Assembly: GCF_014651055.1 (NCBI RefSeq)
Contig: NZ_BMWD01000021.1
Span: 46,459-109,131 of the forward strand
Length of the DNA stretch: 62,673 nucleotides
DNA from: Streptomyces fructofermentans
GTDB lineage: Bacteria > Actinomycetota > Actinomycetes > Streptomycetales > Streptomycetaceae
Reading direction: 5' to 3'
Shown here: positions 43,961 to 52,697 of the stretch, in pieces
Position numbering within the stretch: position 1 is the first letter of the stretch
Layout of the letters: the number at the start of each line of letters is the position of its first letter
The notes under the pieces: model-generated
What the model was told of the DNA's origin: nothing
Seen by the model: the letters and a program-made list of their open reading frames with translations, nothing else
Databases searched by the model: none
Program-made: the position numbers and the translations under genes

Positions 43961-44794
43961 TCAGGCGCGCAGCAGGCGCTCCAGGACGACCGCGATGCCG
44001 TCCTCCTCGTTGGAGGCGGTCACCTCGTCCGCCACGGCCTTCAGCTCGTCGTGCGCGTTCGCCATGGCCACGCTGTGCGCGGACCACGCGAACATCGGGA
44101 TGTCGTTCGGCATGTCGCCGAAGGCGATCGTCTCGGCGGCCTTCACCCCGAGGCGCCGGGCCGCCAGGGACAGCCCGGTGGCCTTCGACAGGCCCAGCGG
44201 CAGGATCTCCACGATGCCCTCGCCGGCCATGACGACGTTGACCAGGCCGCCCGCCGCCGCCCGTGCCGCGGACGCCAGCTCGTCGTCGGTCAGACGGTGG
44301 TGCTGGATGTACATCTTGGTCAGCGGTGCCGCCCAGAGCTCGGCCACATCGGTGAACGGGACGGCCTGCAGCAGACCCCGCACCCGGTACCCGGGGCCCA
44401 CCAGGACGTCGCCGTCGATGCCGTCGCGGCTGGCGGCCAGGGCCAGCGGGCCGACCTCCGCCTCGATCTTGGCGAGCGCCAGTCCGGCCAACTGCCGGTC
44501 GAGCGTCACCGACGTGAGCAGCCGGTGCGCGCCCGAGTCGTACAGCTGCGCGCCCTGGCCGCAGACCGCGAGTCCCTCGTATCCGAGTTCGTCGAGGATG
44601 TGGCGGGTCCAGGGGACCGCCCGGCCGGTGACGACCAGGTGCGCCGCGCCCGCCGCGGTGGCCGCGGCGAGCGCCTCGCGCGTACGGTCCGAGACCGTGT
44701 CGTCGGAGCGCAGCAGCGTTCCGTCGAGGTCGGTCGCGACGAGCTTGTAGGGGAACGCCCCGGCCGTGCCGATGGGCCCAGTGGTGCCGGTCAC
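43961..44794 (-). CDS. HAD-superfamily (Cof-type) phosphatase
   Basis: 277 aa. Motif I KLVATDLDGTLLRSD, motif II VVTGRAVPW, motif IV FGDMPNDIPMF with AMANAHDEL. Same architecture and close wording as the HAD gene near 32 kb, so a paralogue. The GTG at 44794 overlaps the serS stop by 4 bp, which fixes the start and indicates one operon serS-HAD. Substrate unknown; coupling to a tRNA synthetase gene may reflect simple co-expression. Confidence 0.88.
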   Translation of the reverse strand: MTGTTGPIGTAGAFPYKLVATDLDGTLLRSDDTVSDRTREALAAATAAGAAHLVVTGRAVPWTRHILDELGYEGLAVCGQGAQLYDSGAHRLLTSVTLDRQLAGLALAKIEAEVGPLALAASRDGIDGDVLVGPGYRVRGLLQAVPFTDVAELWAAPLTKMYIQHHRLTDDELASAARAAAGGLVNVVMAGEGIVEILPLGLSKATGLSLAARRLGVKAAETIAFGDMPNDIPMFAWSAHSVAMANAHDELKAVADEVTASNEEDGIAVVLERLLRA

Positions 44795-46068
44795 TTGGAG
44801 ATCGGCTCCAGCAGTTCGCGGCCGCCCAGGTACGGACGCAGCACCTCGGGCACCTGTACGGACCCGTCGGCCAGCTGGTGGTTCTCCAGGATCGCGACGA
44901 TCGTGCGCGGGACGGCGCAGAGCGTGCCGTTCAGCGTCGAGAGCGGCTGCACCTTCTTGCCGTCGCGCATGCGCACCGACAGGCGCCGGGCCTGGAAGCC
45001 GTCGCAGTTGGAGGCCGAGGTCAGCTCGCGGTACTTGCCCTGGGTCGGGATCCACGCCTCGCAGTCGAACTTGCGCGAGGCGGACGAGCCCAGGTCGCCG
45101 GAGGCCACGTCGATCACCTGGAAGGGCAGTTCGAGGGCGGTCAGCCACTGCTTCTCCCAGTCGAGGAGCCGCCGGTGCTCGTTCTCCGCGTCCTCGGGGG
45201 CGACGTACGAGAACATCTCGACCTTGTCGAACTGGTGCACCCGGAAGATGCCGCGGGTGTCCTTGCCGTACGTGCCGGCCTCGCGGCGGAAGCAGGGCGA
45301 GAAGCCCGCGTAACGCATCGGGAGCTTGTCGGCGTCGAGGATCTCGTCCATGTGGTACGCCGCGAGCGGGACCTCGGAGGTGCCGACCAGGTAGTAGTCG
45401 TCCTTCTCCAGGTGGTAGACGTTCTCGGCGGCCTGGCCGAGGAACCCCGTGCCCTCCATGGCGCGCGGACGGACCAGCGCGGGGGTCAGCATCGGGACGA
45501 AGCCGGCCTCGGTGGCCTGGGCGATCGCCGCGTTGACCAGGGCGAGCTCCAGGAGCGCGCCGACGCCCGTCAGGTAGTAGAAGCGCGAGCCGGACACCTT
45601 GGCACCGCGCTCGACGTCGATGGCGCCCAGCGCCTCGCCGAGCTCCAGGTGGTCCTTGGGCTCGAAGCCCTCGGCGCCGAAGTCGCGGATCGTGCCGTGC
45701 GTCTCCAGGACGACGAAGTCCTCCTCGCCGCCGACCGGGACGTCCGGGTGCACGAGGTTGCCGAGCTGGAGGAGGAGGCGCTTGGTCTCCTCGTCGGCCT
45801 CGTTCTGCTCGGCGTCGGCGGCCTTGACCGCCGAGGCGAGCTCACCGGTCTTCTTCAGCAGCTCGGTGCGCTCGTCGCCGACCGCCTTGGGGATCAGCTT
45901 GCCGAGCGTCTTCTGCTCGGAACGCAGCTCGTCGAAGCGGACGCCGGACGACCTGCGCCGCTCGTCGGCGGAGAGGAGGGAGTCGACGAGGGCGACGTCC
46001 TCTCCACGGGCGCGCTGCGACGCACGCACACGGTCGGGGTCCTCACGGAGCAGGCGAAGGTCAATCAC
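44791..46068 (-). CDS. serS: Seryl-tRNA synthetase
   Basis: 425 aa, normal length. N-terminal coiled-coil arm (about residues 30-105) that binds the long variable arm of tRNA-Ser, then the class II core: motif 2 FRREAGTYGKDTRGIFRVHQF (start of it) and motif 3 NGTLCAVPRTI. It charges tRNA-Ser with serine. ATG at 46068, directly before IDLRLLREDP, the family's N-terminus. Operon with the HAD gene. A tRNA-Ser gene lies only 1 kb downstream. The 0.9-kb region upstream contains DnaA boxes. Confidence 0.97.
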   Translation of the reverse strand: MIDLRLLREDPDRVRASQRARGEDVALVDSLLSADERRRSSGVRFDELRSEQKTLGKLIPKAVGDERTELLKKTGELASAVKAADAEQNEADEETKRLLLQLGNLVHPDVPVGGEEDFVVLETHGTIRDFGAEGFEPKDHLELGEALGAIDVERGAKVSGSRFYYLTGVGALLELALVNAAIAQATEAGFVPMLTPALVRPRAMEGTGFLGQAAENVYHLEKDDYYLVGTSEVPLAAYHMDEILDADKLPMRYAGFSPCFRREAGTYGKDTRGIFRVHQFDKVEMFSYVAPEDAENEHRRLLDWEKQWLTALELPFQVIDVASGDLGSSASRKFDCEAWIPTQGKYRELTSASNCDGFQARRLSVRMRDGKKVQPLSTLNGTLCAVPRTIVAILENHQLADGSVQVPEVLRPYLGGRELLEPISK

Positions 46069-46272
46069 CCCGCCAGGCTACCGGTGCGGGGTTCGGGCTC
46101 ACGACCCGGTATTCCGGTTCCGCCGCGCATGCGGCGTTGCCGGAGAAATGTCGAAGCGTGGCAATGCGTGTCAATAAAGGGGATTCGGACCCCTGGAAGG
46201 GGGTGGGGCGGGCCGTCCGGTTGACTCGACTTCCTTGTGGGGGAAGGGACTTGGAGCGGTCGGGGGGCGGCC

Positions 46273-46594
46273 TTGTCCACAGGAATCCACTATCCCGAGA
46301 AGTTATCCACAGGCTGTGTGCAAGATCTGTGGACATCGGAAGTGATCATTCCGAATGTCGTCCGAAAGTCGCGCGCCGAGTGAGGAATTCCTGAGTCAAA
46401 CCCCTCTCACACGCACTTTCGAGTGGAAACGCATCCCTTCGAGGGGTCGATCCATGGAAACGGATGGGCGAAGGGTGACCAGTCAGGCTGTGGACGCAGT
46501 GGCCCTCCAGGGGGCGATTTGTCGACTGAGTCATACTTCGTTGTCGACTTGTCCCCAGGTCGAGAGCCGACCTGTGGATAACTTCTGTGGATGG
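46273..46594. promoter_or_regulatory. DnaA-box cluster in the serS-pheA intergenic region
   Basis: Exact boxes: TTGTCCACA 46273-46281, TTATCCACA 46303-46311, TGTGGATAA 46573-46581 (reverse). One mismatch: TGTGGACAT 46328-46336 and TTGTCCCCA 46549-46557. The 46069-46982 gap (914 bp) holds no supported gene; open frames in it are low-complexity. The serS promoter must also lie here. Confidence 0.7.
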
Positions 46595-46655
46595 AGACTA
46601 TCTGCAGGTAGGACAGACGCCACGCAGGGCACGCCGCCCCGGGGCCGCGCCTCGC

Positions 46656-46798
46656 CGCACCGCCGCGTACGCCACACCGGGGCCGCGCCTCGCCGCCGCA
46701 CCGCCGCGCACGCCGCACCGCCGCGTACGCCGCACCGCCGCGTACGCCGCACCGCCGCGTACGCCGCACCGCCGCGCACGCCGCGCCGCCGCGTACGC
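46656..46798. repeat. 17-bp tandem repeats
   Basis: Unit CGCACCGCCGCGTACGC: six contiguous copies at 46697-46798 (three variants at one or two bases) and one more at 46656-46672. The separated copy is part of a longer duplication that includes GGGGCCGCGCCTCGCC. Confidence 0.9.
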
Positions 46799-46852
46799 CG
46801 CACGCCTCACCGCAGCCGCAGCGGGCGCACGCCCCGCCCGGCCCGCACCACC

Positions 46853-46951
46853 GGCGTACGCCTACCGCTGGGAGAGCCCGGCGTCGGCGTACCGCCTAGA
46901 GCAGGAAAAGCCCGGCGTCGGCGTACCGCCTACCGCTGGGAGAGCCCGGGC
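46853..46951. repeat. 33/34-bp repeats, three units
   Basis: Units begin GGCGTAC and end with AGCCCGG; at 46853-46885, 46886-46919 and 46920-46951 (last partial). They lie just beyond the pheA stop. Confidence 0.8.
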
Positions 46952-46982
46952 GGCCGGCAGCCCGACGAGGGCGGGCCGGGGG

Positions 46983-47915
46983 TCAGAACCGTCCGTCCTG
47001 GCAGCGGGCCAGCCAGTCCGAGGCCGCCGAGAACTCGCTGTCCGAGGTCCCGGCACGCGGCGCGCGGACGTCGGCGAGCCCGACCCCGGCCCGCGGATAG
47101 GAGCCGAGGAACCGCACCTGGGGGCAGATCCGCTTCAGGCCCATGAGGGCCTCGCCCACCCGGCGGTCCGCGATGTGCCCCTCGGCGTCGATGGCGAAGC
47201 AGTAGTTGCCGATGCCCTCGCCGGTCGGCCGTGACTGGAGCAGCATCAGGTTGACGCCCCGGACGGCGAACTCCTGGAGCAGTTCGAGCAGCGCACCCGG
47301 GTGGTCGTCGCGCTGCCAGATGACCACGGACGTCTTGTCCGCGCCCGTGGGGGCGGCGGGCCGGGCGGGCTTGCCCACGAGGACGAAGCGGGTCTGCGCG
47401 TTCTCCGCGTCGTGAATCCCGGTCTCCAGGGGCTCCAGCCCGTACCGCGCGGCGGCGAACTCGCCGGCGAAGGCCGCGTCGTAGCGCCCCTCCTGCACGA
47501 GGCGGGCGCCGTCCGCGTTGGAGGCCGCCGACTCCCAGACGACGTCCGGGAGGTTGTTCCTCATCCAGTTGCGCACCTGCGGCTGCGCGGCCGGATGCGC
47601 GGTGACCGTCTTGATCCCCGAGAGCTTCGTACCGGGCCTGACCAGCAGCGCGAAGGTGATCGAGAGCAGGACCTCGCGGTAGATCATCAGCGGTTCGCCG
47701 ACCGCCAGCTCGTCGACCGTGGTGGTGATGCCGCCCTCGACCGAGTTCTCGATGGGTACGAACGCCGCCTCCGCCTCGCCCGCCCGGACCGCGTCGAGCG
47801 CGGCGGGCACCGACACCATCGGGACGAGCTGCCGGGTGGCCGTCTCCGGGAGAGTCCGCAGGGCGACTTCGGTGAAGGTGCCCTCGGGGCCGAGATACGC
47901 GTAGCTGGCTGGCAT
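46983..47915 (-). CDS. pheA: Prephenate dehydratase
   Basis: 310 aa, monofunctional form. N-terminal YLGPEGTFTEVAL and the catalytic Thr-Arg-Phe of NAQTRFVLV (about residue 175), then a C-terminal ACT regulatory domain with LLQSRPTGEGIGNYCF, matching the phenylalanine-binding ESRP motif (Glu is Gln here). It converts prephenate to phenylpyruvate in phenylalanine synthesis, with feedback control by phenylalanine. The ATG at 47915 opens at the domain. Its stop lies next to a repeat-rich non-coding region. Confidence 0.95.
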   Translation of the reverse strand: MPASYAYLGPEGTFTEVALRTLPETATRQLVPMVSVPAALDAVRAGEAEAAFVPIENSVEGGITTTVDELAVGEPLMIYREVLLSITFALLVRPGTKLSGIKTVTAHPAAQPQVRNWMRNNLPDVVWESAASNADGARLVQEGRYDAAFAGEFAAARYGLEPLETGIHDAENAQTRFVLVGKPARPAAPTGADKTSVVIWQRDDHPGALLELLQEFAVRGVNLMLLQSRPTGEGIGNYCFAIDAEGHIADRRVGEALMGLKRICPQVRFLGSYPRAGVGLADVRAPRAGTSDSEFSAASDWLARCQDGRF

Positions 47916-47986
47916 GGCCTCACCCTAATGGGCCTGCCGGAACGCGGCCGACCCTTCCGGTGGGCGGTCACCCCGGCGGTCGGACC

Positions 47987-49393
47987 TCAGCCCTCCAGCA
48001 GCCTCTGCCCGACGTACTCCCCCTTCGCGGCCCCGCCCGGAACCGCGAACAGCCCGCTCGCCTCGTGCCGCACGAACGCCGACAGGGCGTCGCCGCGGTC
48101 GAGTTTGCGCTGCACCGGCACGAAGGCCCGCAGCGGGTCCGCCTGCCAGCAGACGAAGAGCAGGCCCGCGTCCGGGACCCCGTCGCCGTCGATGCCGTCG
48201 TGGAAGGAGAACGGCCGCCGGAGCATCGCGGCACCGCCGTTCTGGTCGGGCCGGGTGATGCGGGCGTGCGCGTTGACGGGGACGGCCGGGCTCCCGTCGG
48301 GGCCGAGCTTCTCCAGGTCCATCGCGGTCCTCTCGGAGCCGCCGGACAGCGGCGCCCCGTCGGACTTGCGCCGCCCGATCACGGCCTCCTGGTCCTTCAC
48401 CGACAACTGCTCCCAGTCGTCGAGGAGCATCCGGATACGGCGTACGACGGCGTACGAGCCGCCCGCCATCCAGGCCGGTTCGCCCGCCGCCGGCACGAAT
48501 ACCCGGCGGTCGAAGTCGGACTCCGCCGGCTTCGGGTTGCGGGTGCCGTCGATCTGGCCCATCAGGTTGCGTGCGGTCATCGGGTGGGCGGTGGCCCCGG
48601 GCGACCGGTTGAAGCCGTTCATCTGCCAGCGCACCCGGGCCGCCGCACCCGCGTCCTTCTGGATCGCGCGCAGGGCGTGGAAGGCGACCAGGGCGTCGTC
48701 CGCGCCGATCTGCACCCACAGGTCGCCGTCGCTGCGGTTCCTGTCGAGGTGGTCCGAGGAGAAGTCGGGCAGCGGGTCGAGGGCGATCGGGCGCTGCTTC
48801 TCCAGTCCCGTACGGGCGAAGAACCCGTGGCCGAAGCCGAAGGTGACCGTGAGGGACGACGGTCCGGCGTCGCGTGCCACGTCCGTGTCGTCCTGCGCCG
48901 CGGCCTCTCCGGCCATCAGCAGCCGGGCGGTGGTCGACCAGCGGCGCAGCAGGGCGGCCGCCTCCTTGCGGCCCGAACCGGCCGTCAGGTCGAACGCGAC
49001 GAGATGGCCGCGGGCCTGCAGGGGCGTGGTGATGCCCGGCTGATGGCTGCCGTGGAACGGCACCTGGCCGGAGCCGAGCGAGGCGAGGGCGGCGCCGCGG
49101 TCCGCGGTGGGCGCCGCGGCGTATCCGGCGGCGCCGCCGGCCGCGCCGAGCGCCAGCCCGGTGGCCCCCGCGGTGCCGAGCAGCCGGCGCCGTGAGACGG
49201 AGCCGTGCGGGCGCGACTGGGGCGACGGCACGTCACGGGAGCCGCCCGGGCCGGACGCGGCCCCGCCCGGGGCACCCGAGGAACCGCGGGCGGTACGGGC
49301 GGCGGAGGAGCCGCCGGCACCCGGGGAGCGCTCGGCCCCCGGAGGGCCGGACGCGTCCGGTGGCGACGTCTGCGGGGTGGACTGTTCGGGCAT
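47987..49393 (-). CDS. dtpA: Tat-exported Dyp-type heme peroxidase (DtpA/EfeB-like)
   Basis: 468 aa. A Tat signal with SRRRLLG is at about residues 67-73, unusually far in, after a Ser/Gly/Pro-rich leader; the true start may be a later codon. The catalytic GQIDGTRNP (GxxDG) motif and the heme His in VNAHARI are present. Orthologues in Streptomyces (DtpA) are extracytoplasmic and copper-linked (from memory). Last gene of the copper cluster; 7 bp after the CopC/CopD gene. The gene symbol is by context and similarity. Confidence 0.85.
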   Translation of the reverse strand: MPEQSTPQTSPPDASGPPGAERSPGAGGSSAARTARGSSGAPGGAASGPGGSRDVPSPQSRPHGSVSRRRLLGTAGATGLALGAAGGAAGYAAAPTADRGAALASLGSGQVPFHGSHQPGITTPLQARGHLVAFDLTAGSGRKEAAALLRRWSTTARLLMAGEAAAQDDTDVARDAGPSSLTVTFGFGHGFFARTGLEKQRPIALDPLPDFSSDHLDRNRSDGDLWVQIGADDALVAFHALRAIQKDAGAAARVRWQMNGFNRSPGATAHPMTARNLMGQIDGTRNPKPAESDFDRRVFVPAAGEPAWMAGGSYAVVRRIRMLLDDWEQLSVKDQEAVIGRRKSDGAPLSGGSERTAMDLEKLGPDGSPAVPVNAHARITRPDQNGGAAMLRRPFSFHDGIDGDGVPDAGLLFVCWQADPLRAFVPVQRKLDRGDALSAFVRHEASGLFAVPGGAAKGEYVGQRLLEG

Positions 49394-49400
49394 GGTCGGT

Positions 49401-51446
49401 TCAGCCGATCTGAGCGTTCTTGTCCACGGTCACCTGGTCGATGTCGGACGTGCGCACGGTCACCGCGATCGTCCAGCTTCCGGCCATCGGGATCTGCACC
49501 CCGTCGGCCGTCCAGTGCCCGGTGGCGATGTGGTCGGGAACCACGGGCAGGGGACCGATGTCCTTCGCCTCCAGTGTGAAGGCCACCTTGATCTCGGGGA
49601 CGTCGAAGGCCTTGCCGTTCGGCCGGTCCACGTAGACGTGCATCTCGTTGCCGCCCACGCGGGCCGGATCGAGTTCCACGCGCGCGACGCCCTTGCCGTC
49701 CCGGCCGCCGGTGTCGAACGGTATGTCCAGGGACAGGGCCCCGGTCTGCGGTGTCACGGCGGCGGCGGTCGCGGCCCTGGCCTCCTGCTCCGTACGGCCC
49801 GGCTCGGTGGACGTGAGCGCGGTGGTGACGGCCAGCAGGACCACGGCGACACCCGCCTCGGCGAGCACCGAGCGGCGCAGCCCCGTGCGGAGCGGATCGG
49901 CGTCGCGCAGGCGCTTCTCGGCCGCCGAGGCCACCGCGGCGCGCTGCCGGGCGAGTTGGGCGGCGCGCTTGCCGTCACCCCCGCCCGAGCCGGCTTTGGG
50001 CTTCGCGCCCTTCCGCGTCCGGGCCGACGCGGCACCGACCGGCGTACGCACGGCCTCGGCGGCCCGCCGCTCGGGCGCCTGCACCAGCCGGGCGGTCCAG
50101 CGCCGCGACATCCACGCGATCCCGACCAGCACGACGACGAGGCCGATCTTGACGAGCAGCAGCTGCCCGTACGTGGTCTCCGTGAACGCCGACCACGAGC
50201 CGAGCTGCCGCCAGGACTGGTAGATCCCGGTGGCGACGAGTACGGCCACGCTGCCGAAGGCGAGGCGCGAGAAGCGGCGTACCACCGGCGCGTCGAGCGA
50301 GGGCGCCCGGAAGAGCGCCACGAGCAGTGTGGACAGACCGCCCAGCCAGACGGCGACGGCGAGGAGGTGGAGGACGTCCACGGGCATCGCGATGCCCGCC
50401 TGGAGGCCGGTCGAGGCGTGCTCGGCCATCGCCCAGGTGGCGGCCAGCCCCGCCGCCACGACGAAGCCGCCGATGGCCAGCCCGAAGGCGAGATCGCTCT
50501 TCTCCTGGCTCTCGGTGCTGTCCGTGCTGTTCGTGCTGTCCGTGCCGGCGGTGCTGTCCGTGCCGGCCGCGGTGCCTGTGCCGCCGTCGGTGGAGCCGGC
50601 GCCCGGAGCACTGGTGTCGCCGGTGCCGGTGGCGTTCTGCTCGCCGGTTCCGTCGGCCCGGACTCGCCTGTCGTACGCGCCGAAGAGCACGGCCACGAAC
50701 AGCGCGGCCGCGGCGAGCAGGAGGAGCCGCGAGACCAGCGCAGCTCCGGTCTTGGTCTGGAGCACCTGGCTGAGCAGGGCCAGGTCGAAGATGTCCCCGA
50801 CCCTGCCCGAGCCCGTGTAGGAGCCGCGCAGCAGCAGCATGGCGAGCGTGGCGCCGGTGAGGGCCAGCCACCCGGAGACGACGAGGCGCTGCACCGAACG
50901 CGCCCCGGCACCCCTCGGCCAGCAGGCCAGCACGAAGGTCGCGCCGCCGACCAGGAGGATGAATCCGCCGTACGAGACGTAGCGGGCGAAGCCGTAGAGC
51001 CCGCCGACCACTCCGCCGCCGGCCGTCTGGTCGGACAGGGCGACGGACGTCGTGGAGGGCGCCCCGATGGAGAAGGTGAAGGCGCCGGAGACGGGGTGGC
51101 TGTCCGCCGACACCACCTGGTAGGTGACGGTGAACGTGCCGTCGGGCAGGCCCGCGTGCAGCTTCACGGCGTACGTGTTGGCGCCCTGGTCGGCGGGCGC
51201 GCCGGTGTCGACGCGCTTGCCCTTGGGGTCCAGCACGCGCACCGCGCCGTCGGACACCGCGACACCCTCGGAGAAGGTGAGCGACACCTGGGCGGGCGCC
51301 TCGTCGACCACCGCTCCCTGCCGGGGGTCGCTCGCGGTCAGCGCGGCGTGCGCGGAGACGGGTGCGGCCCCGGCGAGCAGCGCGCCGGTGACGGCGAGGA
51401 ACAGCAGCAGCAGCGTCCGGACGCGGGGAGCGATGGTCGAACTCAA
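49401..51446 (-). CDS. CopC-CopD fusion copper protein with C-terminal YtkA-like domain
   Basis: 681 aa. After a signal peptide (TLLLLFLAVTGALLAGAAPVSA, in part), the CopC domain begins HAALTASDPRQG and ends VSADSHPVSGAFTF, giving the N-terminal and inner His copper ligands. Then CopD-like helices (about eight), interrupted by a Thr/Ser/Asp/Asn-rich stretch, and a C-terminal extracytoplasmic domain with GWxxD-like ending. It binds or transports copper at the membrane. Start ATG at 51446. It follows the PCu(A)C gene at a 13-bp gap. Confidence 0.85.
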   Translation of the reverse strand: MSSTIAPRVRTLLLLFLAVTGALLAGAAPVSAHAALTASDPRQGAVVDEAPAQVSLTFSEGVAVSDGAVRVLDPKGKRVDTGAPADQGANTYAVKLHAGLPDGTFTVTYQVVSADSHPVSGAFTFSIGAPSTTSVALSDQTAGGGVVGGLYGFARYVSYGGFILLVGGATFVLACWPRGAGARSVQRLVVSGWLALTGATLAMLLLRGSYTGSGRVGDIFDLALLSQVLQTKTGAALVSRLLLLAAAALFVAVLFGAYDRRVRADGTGEQNATGTGDTSAPGAGSTDGGTGTAAGTDSTAGTDSTNSTDSTESQEKSDLAFGLAIGGFVVAAGLAATWAMAEHASTGLQAGIAMPVDVLHLLAVAVWLGGLSTLLVALFRAPSLDAPVVRRFSRLAFGSVAVLVATGIYQSWRQLGSWSAFTETTYGQLLLVKIGLVVVLVGIAWMSRRWTARLVQAPERRAAEAVRTPVGAASARTRKGAKPKAGSGGGDGKRAAQLARQRAAVASAAEKRLRDADPLRTGLRRSVLAEAGVAVVLLAVTTALTSTEPGRTEQEARAATAAAVTPQTGALSLDIPFDTGGRDGKGVARVELDPARVGGNEMHVYVDRPNGKAFDVPEIKVAFTLEAKDIGPLPVVPDHIATGHWTADGVQIPMAGSWTIAVTVRTSDIDQVTVDKNAQIG

Positions 51447-51459
51447 GGTGGTCCCTCCC

Positions 51460-51936
51460 TCAGTGGTGCGACTTCGTGGACGCCGCGGGCCGGTAGGTGG
51501 CCGACTTCACCGGCATCTCGACGTCGATCGGACCGGACTTGGTGAAGTGCAGCTCCAGGCTCACCCTGTCGCCCTCCTTCGGCCGGCGTTTCAGCTTCTC
51601 GAACATCAGGTGGTCGCCGCCGCTCTCCAGGACGAGCCTGCCGCCGGCGGGTACGTCGAGGCCGTCGGCCTCCGACATCGCCTGTCCGGAGGTCGTGTGC
51701 AGGGTGACCTCGCCCGCGACGTCGCTGGTGACGGAGGTCAGCCGGTCGCCGTCACCGCCCTTGTTGGTGACGACCAGGAATCCCGCCGCCATGGAGTCGG
51801 AGACGGGCTGCGGCATGTAGGCGGCGCCGACGGACAGTTCGGGTCCGGACTCCCCGGAGTCCGAGCCCCCGCAGCCCGCCAGGGCCAGGGCCGCCGCCAT
51901 GACGAGGGCGCCCGCGGACACCGTGCGACGCGTCAC
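51460..51936 (-). CDS. PCu(A)C-type extracytoplasmic copper chaperone lipoprotein
   Basis: 158 aa. Lipobox LALAGCGG, so membrane-anchored outside. The PCu(A)C copper motif is spread over AAYMPQPVSDSMAAG, EVTLHTTS and GGDHLMF, giving the Met/His set for Cu(I). It hands copper to Sco or to cytochrome oxidase and related enzymes. The GTG at 51936 overlaps the Sco stop by 4 bp. Matches the ECuC/Sco pair described for S. lividans (from memory). Confidence 0.85.
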   Translation of the reverse strand: MTRRTVSAGALVMAAALALAGCGGSDSGESGPELSVGAAYMPQPVSDSMAAGFLVVTNKGGDGDRLTSVTSDVAGEVTLHTTSGQAMSEADGLDVPAGGRLVLESGGDHLMFEKLKRRPKEGDRVSLELHFTKSGPIDVEMPVKSATYRPAASTKSHH

Positions 51937-52604
51937 GGCTTCTCGCCCCTGATCAGCTCGGGCAGGTCCTCGGTGTAGTCGTCGACGGTCGCGTCCTCGC
52001 CGTACAGCACGTATCCGCCGTCGGTCTTCGGGTTGAAGGCGATGACCTGCGTGCCGTGCATCGAGACGACCTTGCCGTCCTTCTCCTTCTTGGGCGCCTC
52101 GATGGAGATGCCGAGCGTCCGGGCACCCGCCTGGATCGTGGCGAAGGAGCCGGTCAGGCCGACGGCGTCCGGGTCGATGCCCTTGAGCCACTTGCCGAGC
52201 GCCGAGGGGGTGTCCCGCTCGGGGTCGGTCGTGACGAACACGATGCGCAGCGAGTCCTTCTCGGCCTGCGACAACCGCTTGTCCCGGTCGAGCTGCTTCT
52301 TGGCGACGGCGATGTTGTTCATCGTCAGCGGGCAGACGTCGGGGCAGTTGGTGTAGCCGAAGTAGATCAGCGTCGGCCTGCCCGCCGTCTGCTCGCGGAG
52401 GTCGTACTCCTTGCCGTGCGTGTCGGTCAGCACGAGGTCGGGCTTCTCGAACGGCTTGTCGAGAACCGTCGCGGCCCTGTCGGAACCGGTCTCGGCGGAC
52501 ACCTCGGCGACGGCGTTGCCGCTGTCGTCACCGCTGCCGCAGGCGGAGAGGGTCAGTGCGGCCGCGGTGAGCAGTGCGGCCACGGCGTACGTCTTCTTGC
52601 GCAT
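51933..52604 (-). CDS. Sco1/SenC-family copper metallochaperone
   Basis: 223 aa. Signal/lipobox LTLSACGSG, thioredoxin fold with copper-binding CPDVCP (about residue 115) and a C-terminal His in a VVSMHGTQV segment. It delivers copper to extracytoplasmic enzymes. ATG at 52604. A terminator-like hairpin separates it from the YcnI gene upstream, so it likely has its own promoter or partial readthrough. Confidence 0.9.
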   Translation of the reverse strand: MRKKTYAVAALLTAAALTLSACGSGDDSGNAVAEVSAETGSDRAATVLDKPFEKPDLVLTDTHGKEYDLREQTAGRPTLIYFGYTNCPDVCPLTMNNIAVAKKQLDRDKRLSQAEKDSLRIVFVTTDPERDTPSALGKWLKGIDPDAVGLTGSFATIQAGARTLGISIEAPKKEKDGKVVSMHGTQVIAFNPKTDGGYVLYGEDATVDDYTEDLPELIRGEKP

Positions 52605-52637
52605 AGGAAAATGTCCCAGATGTGAGATCTCCGGCCC

Positions 52638-52675
52638 GCACCGGGGGCGTACCGGACAGGTACGGCCCCCGGTGC
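52638..52675 (-). terminator. Hairpin between YcnI-like and sco genes
   Basis: GCACCGGGGGC-GTAC arm pairs with GTAC-GGCCCCCGGTGC, with one bulged G and a short loop. It is 22 bp beyond the YcnI stop on the minus strand. Confidence 0.6.
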
Positions 52676-52697
52676 GTACCGGCGGGGTGCGTGGGCC

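Noticed and set aside
46407..46810. Arg/Gly/Ala repeat proteins predicted on both strands
   Set aside because: They are translations of the 17-bp tandem repeat, which is open in all frames; no ribosome-binding site and no functional motif.
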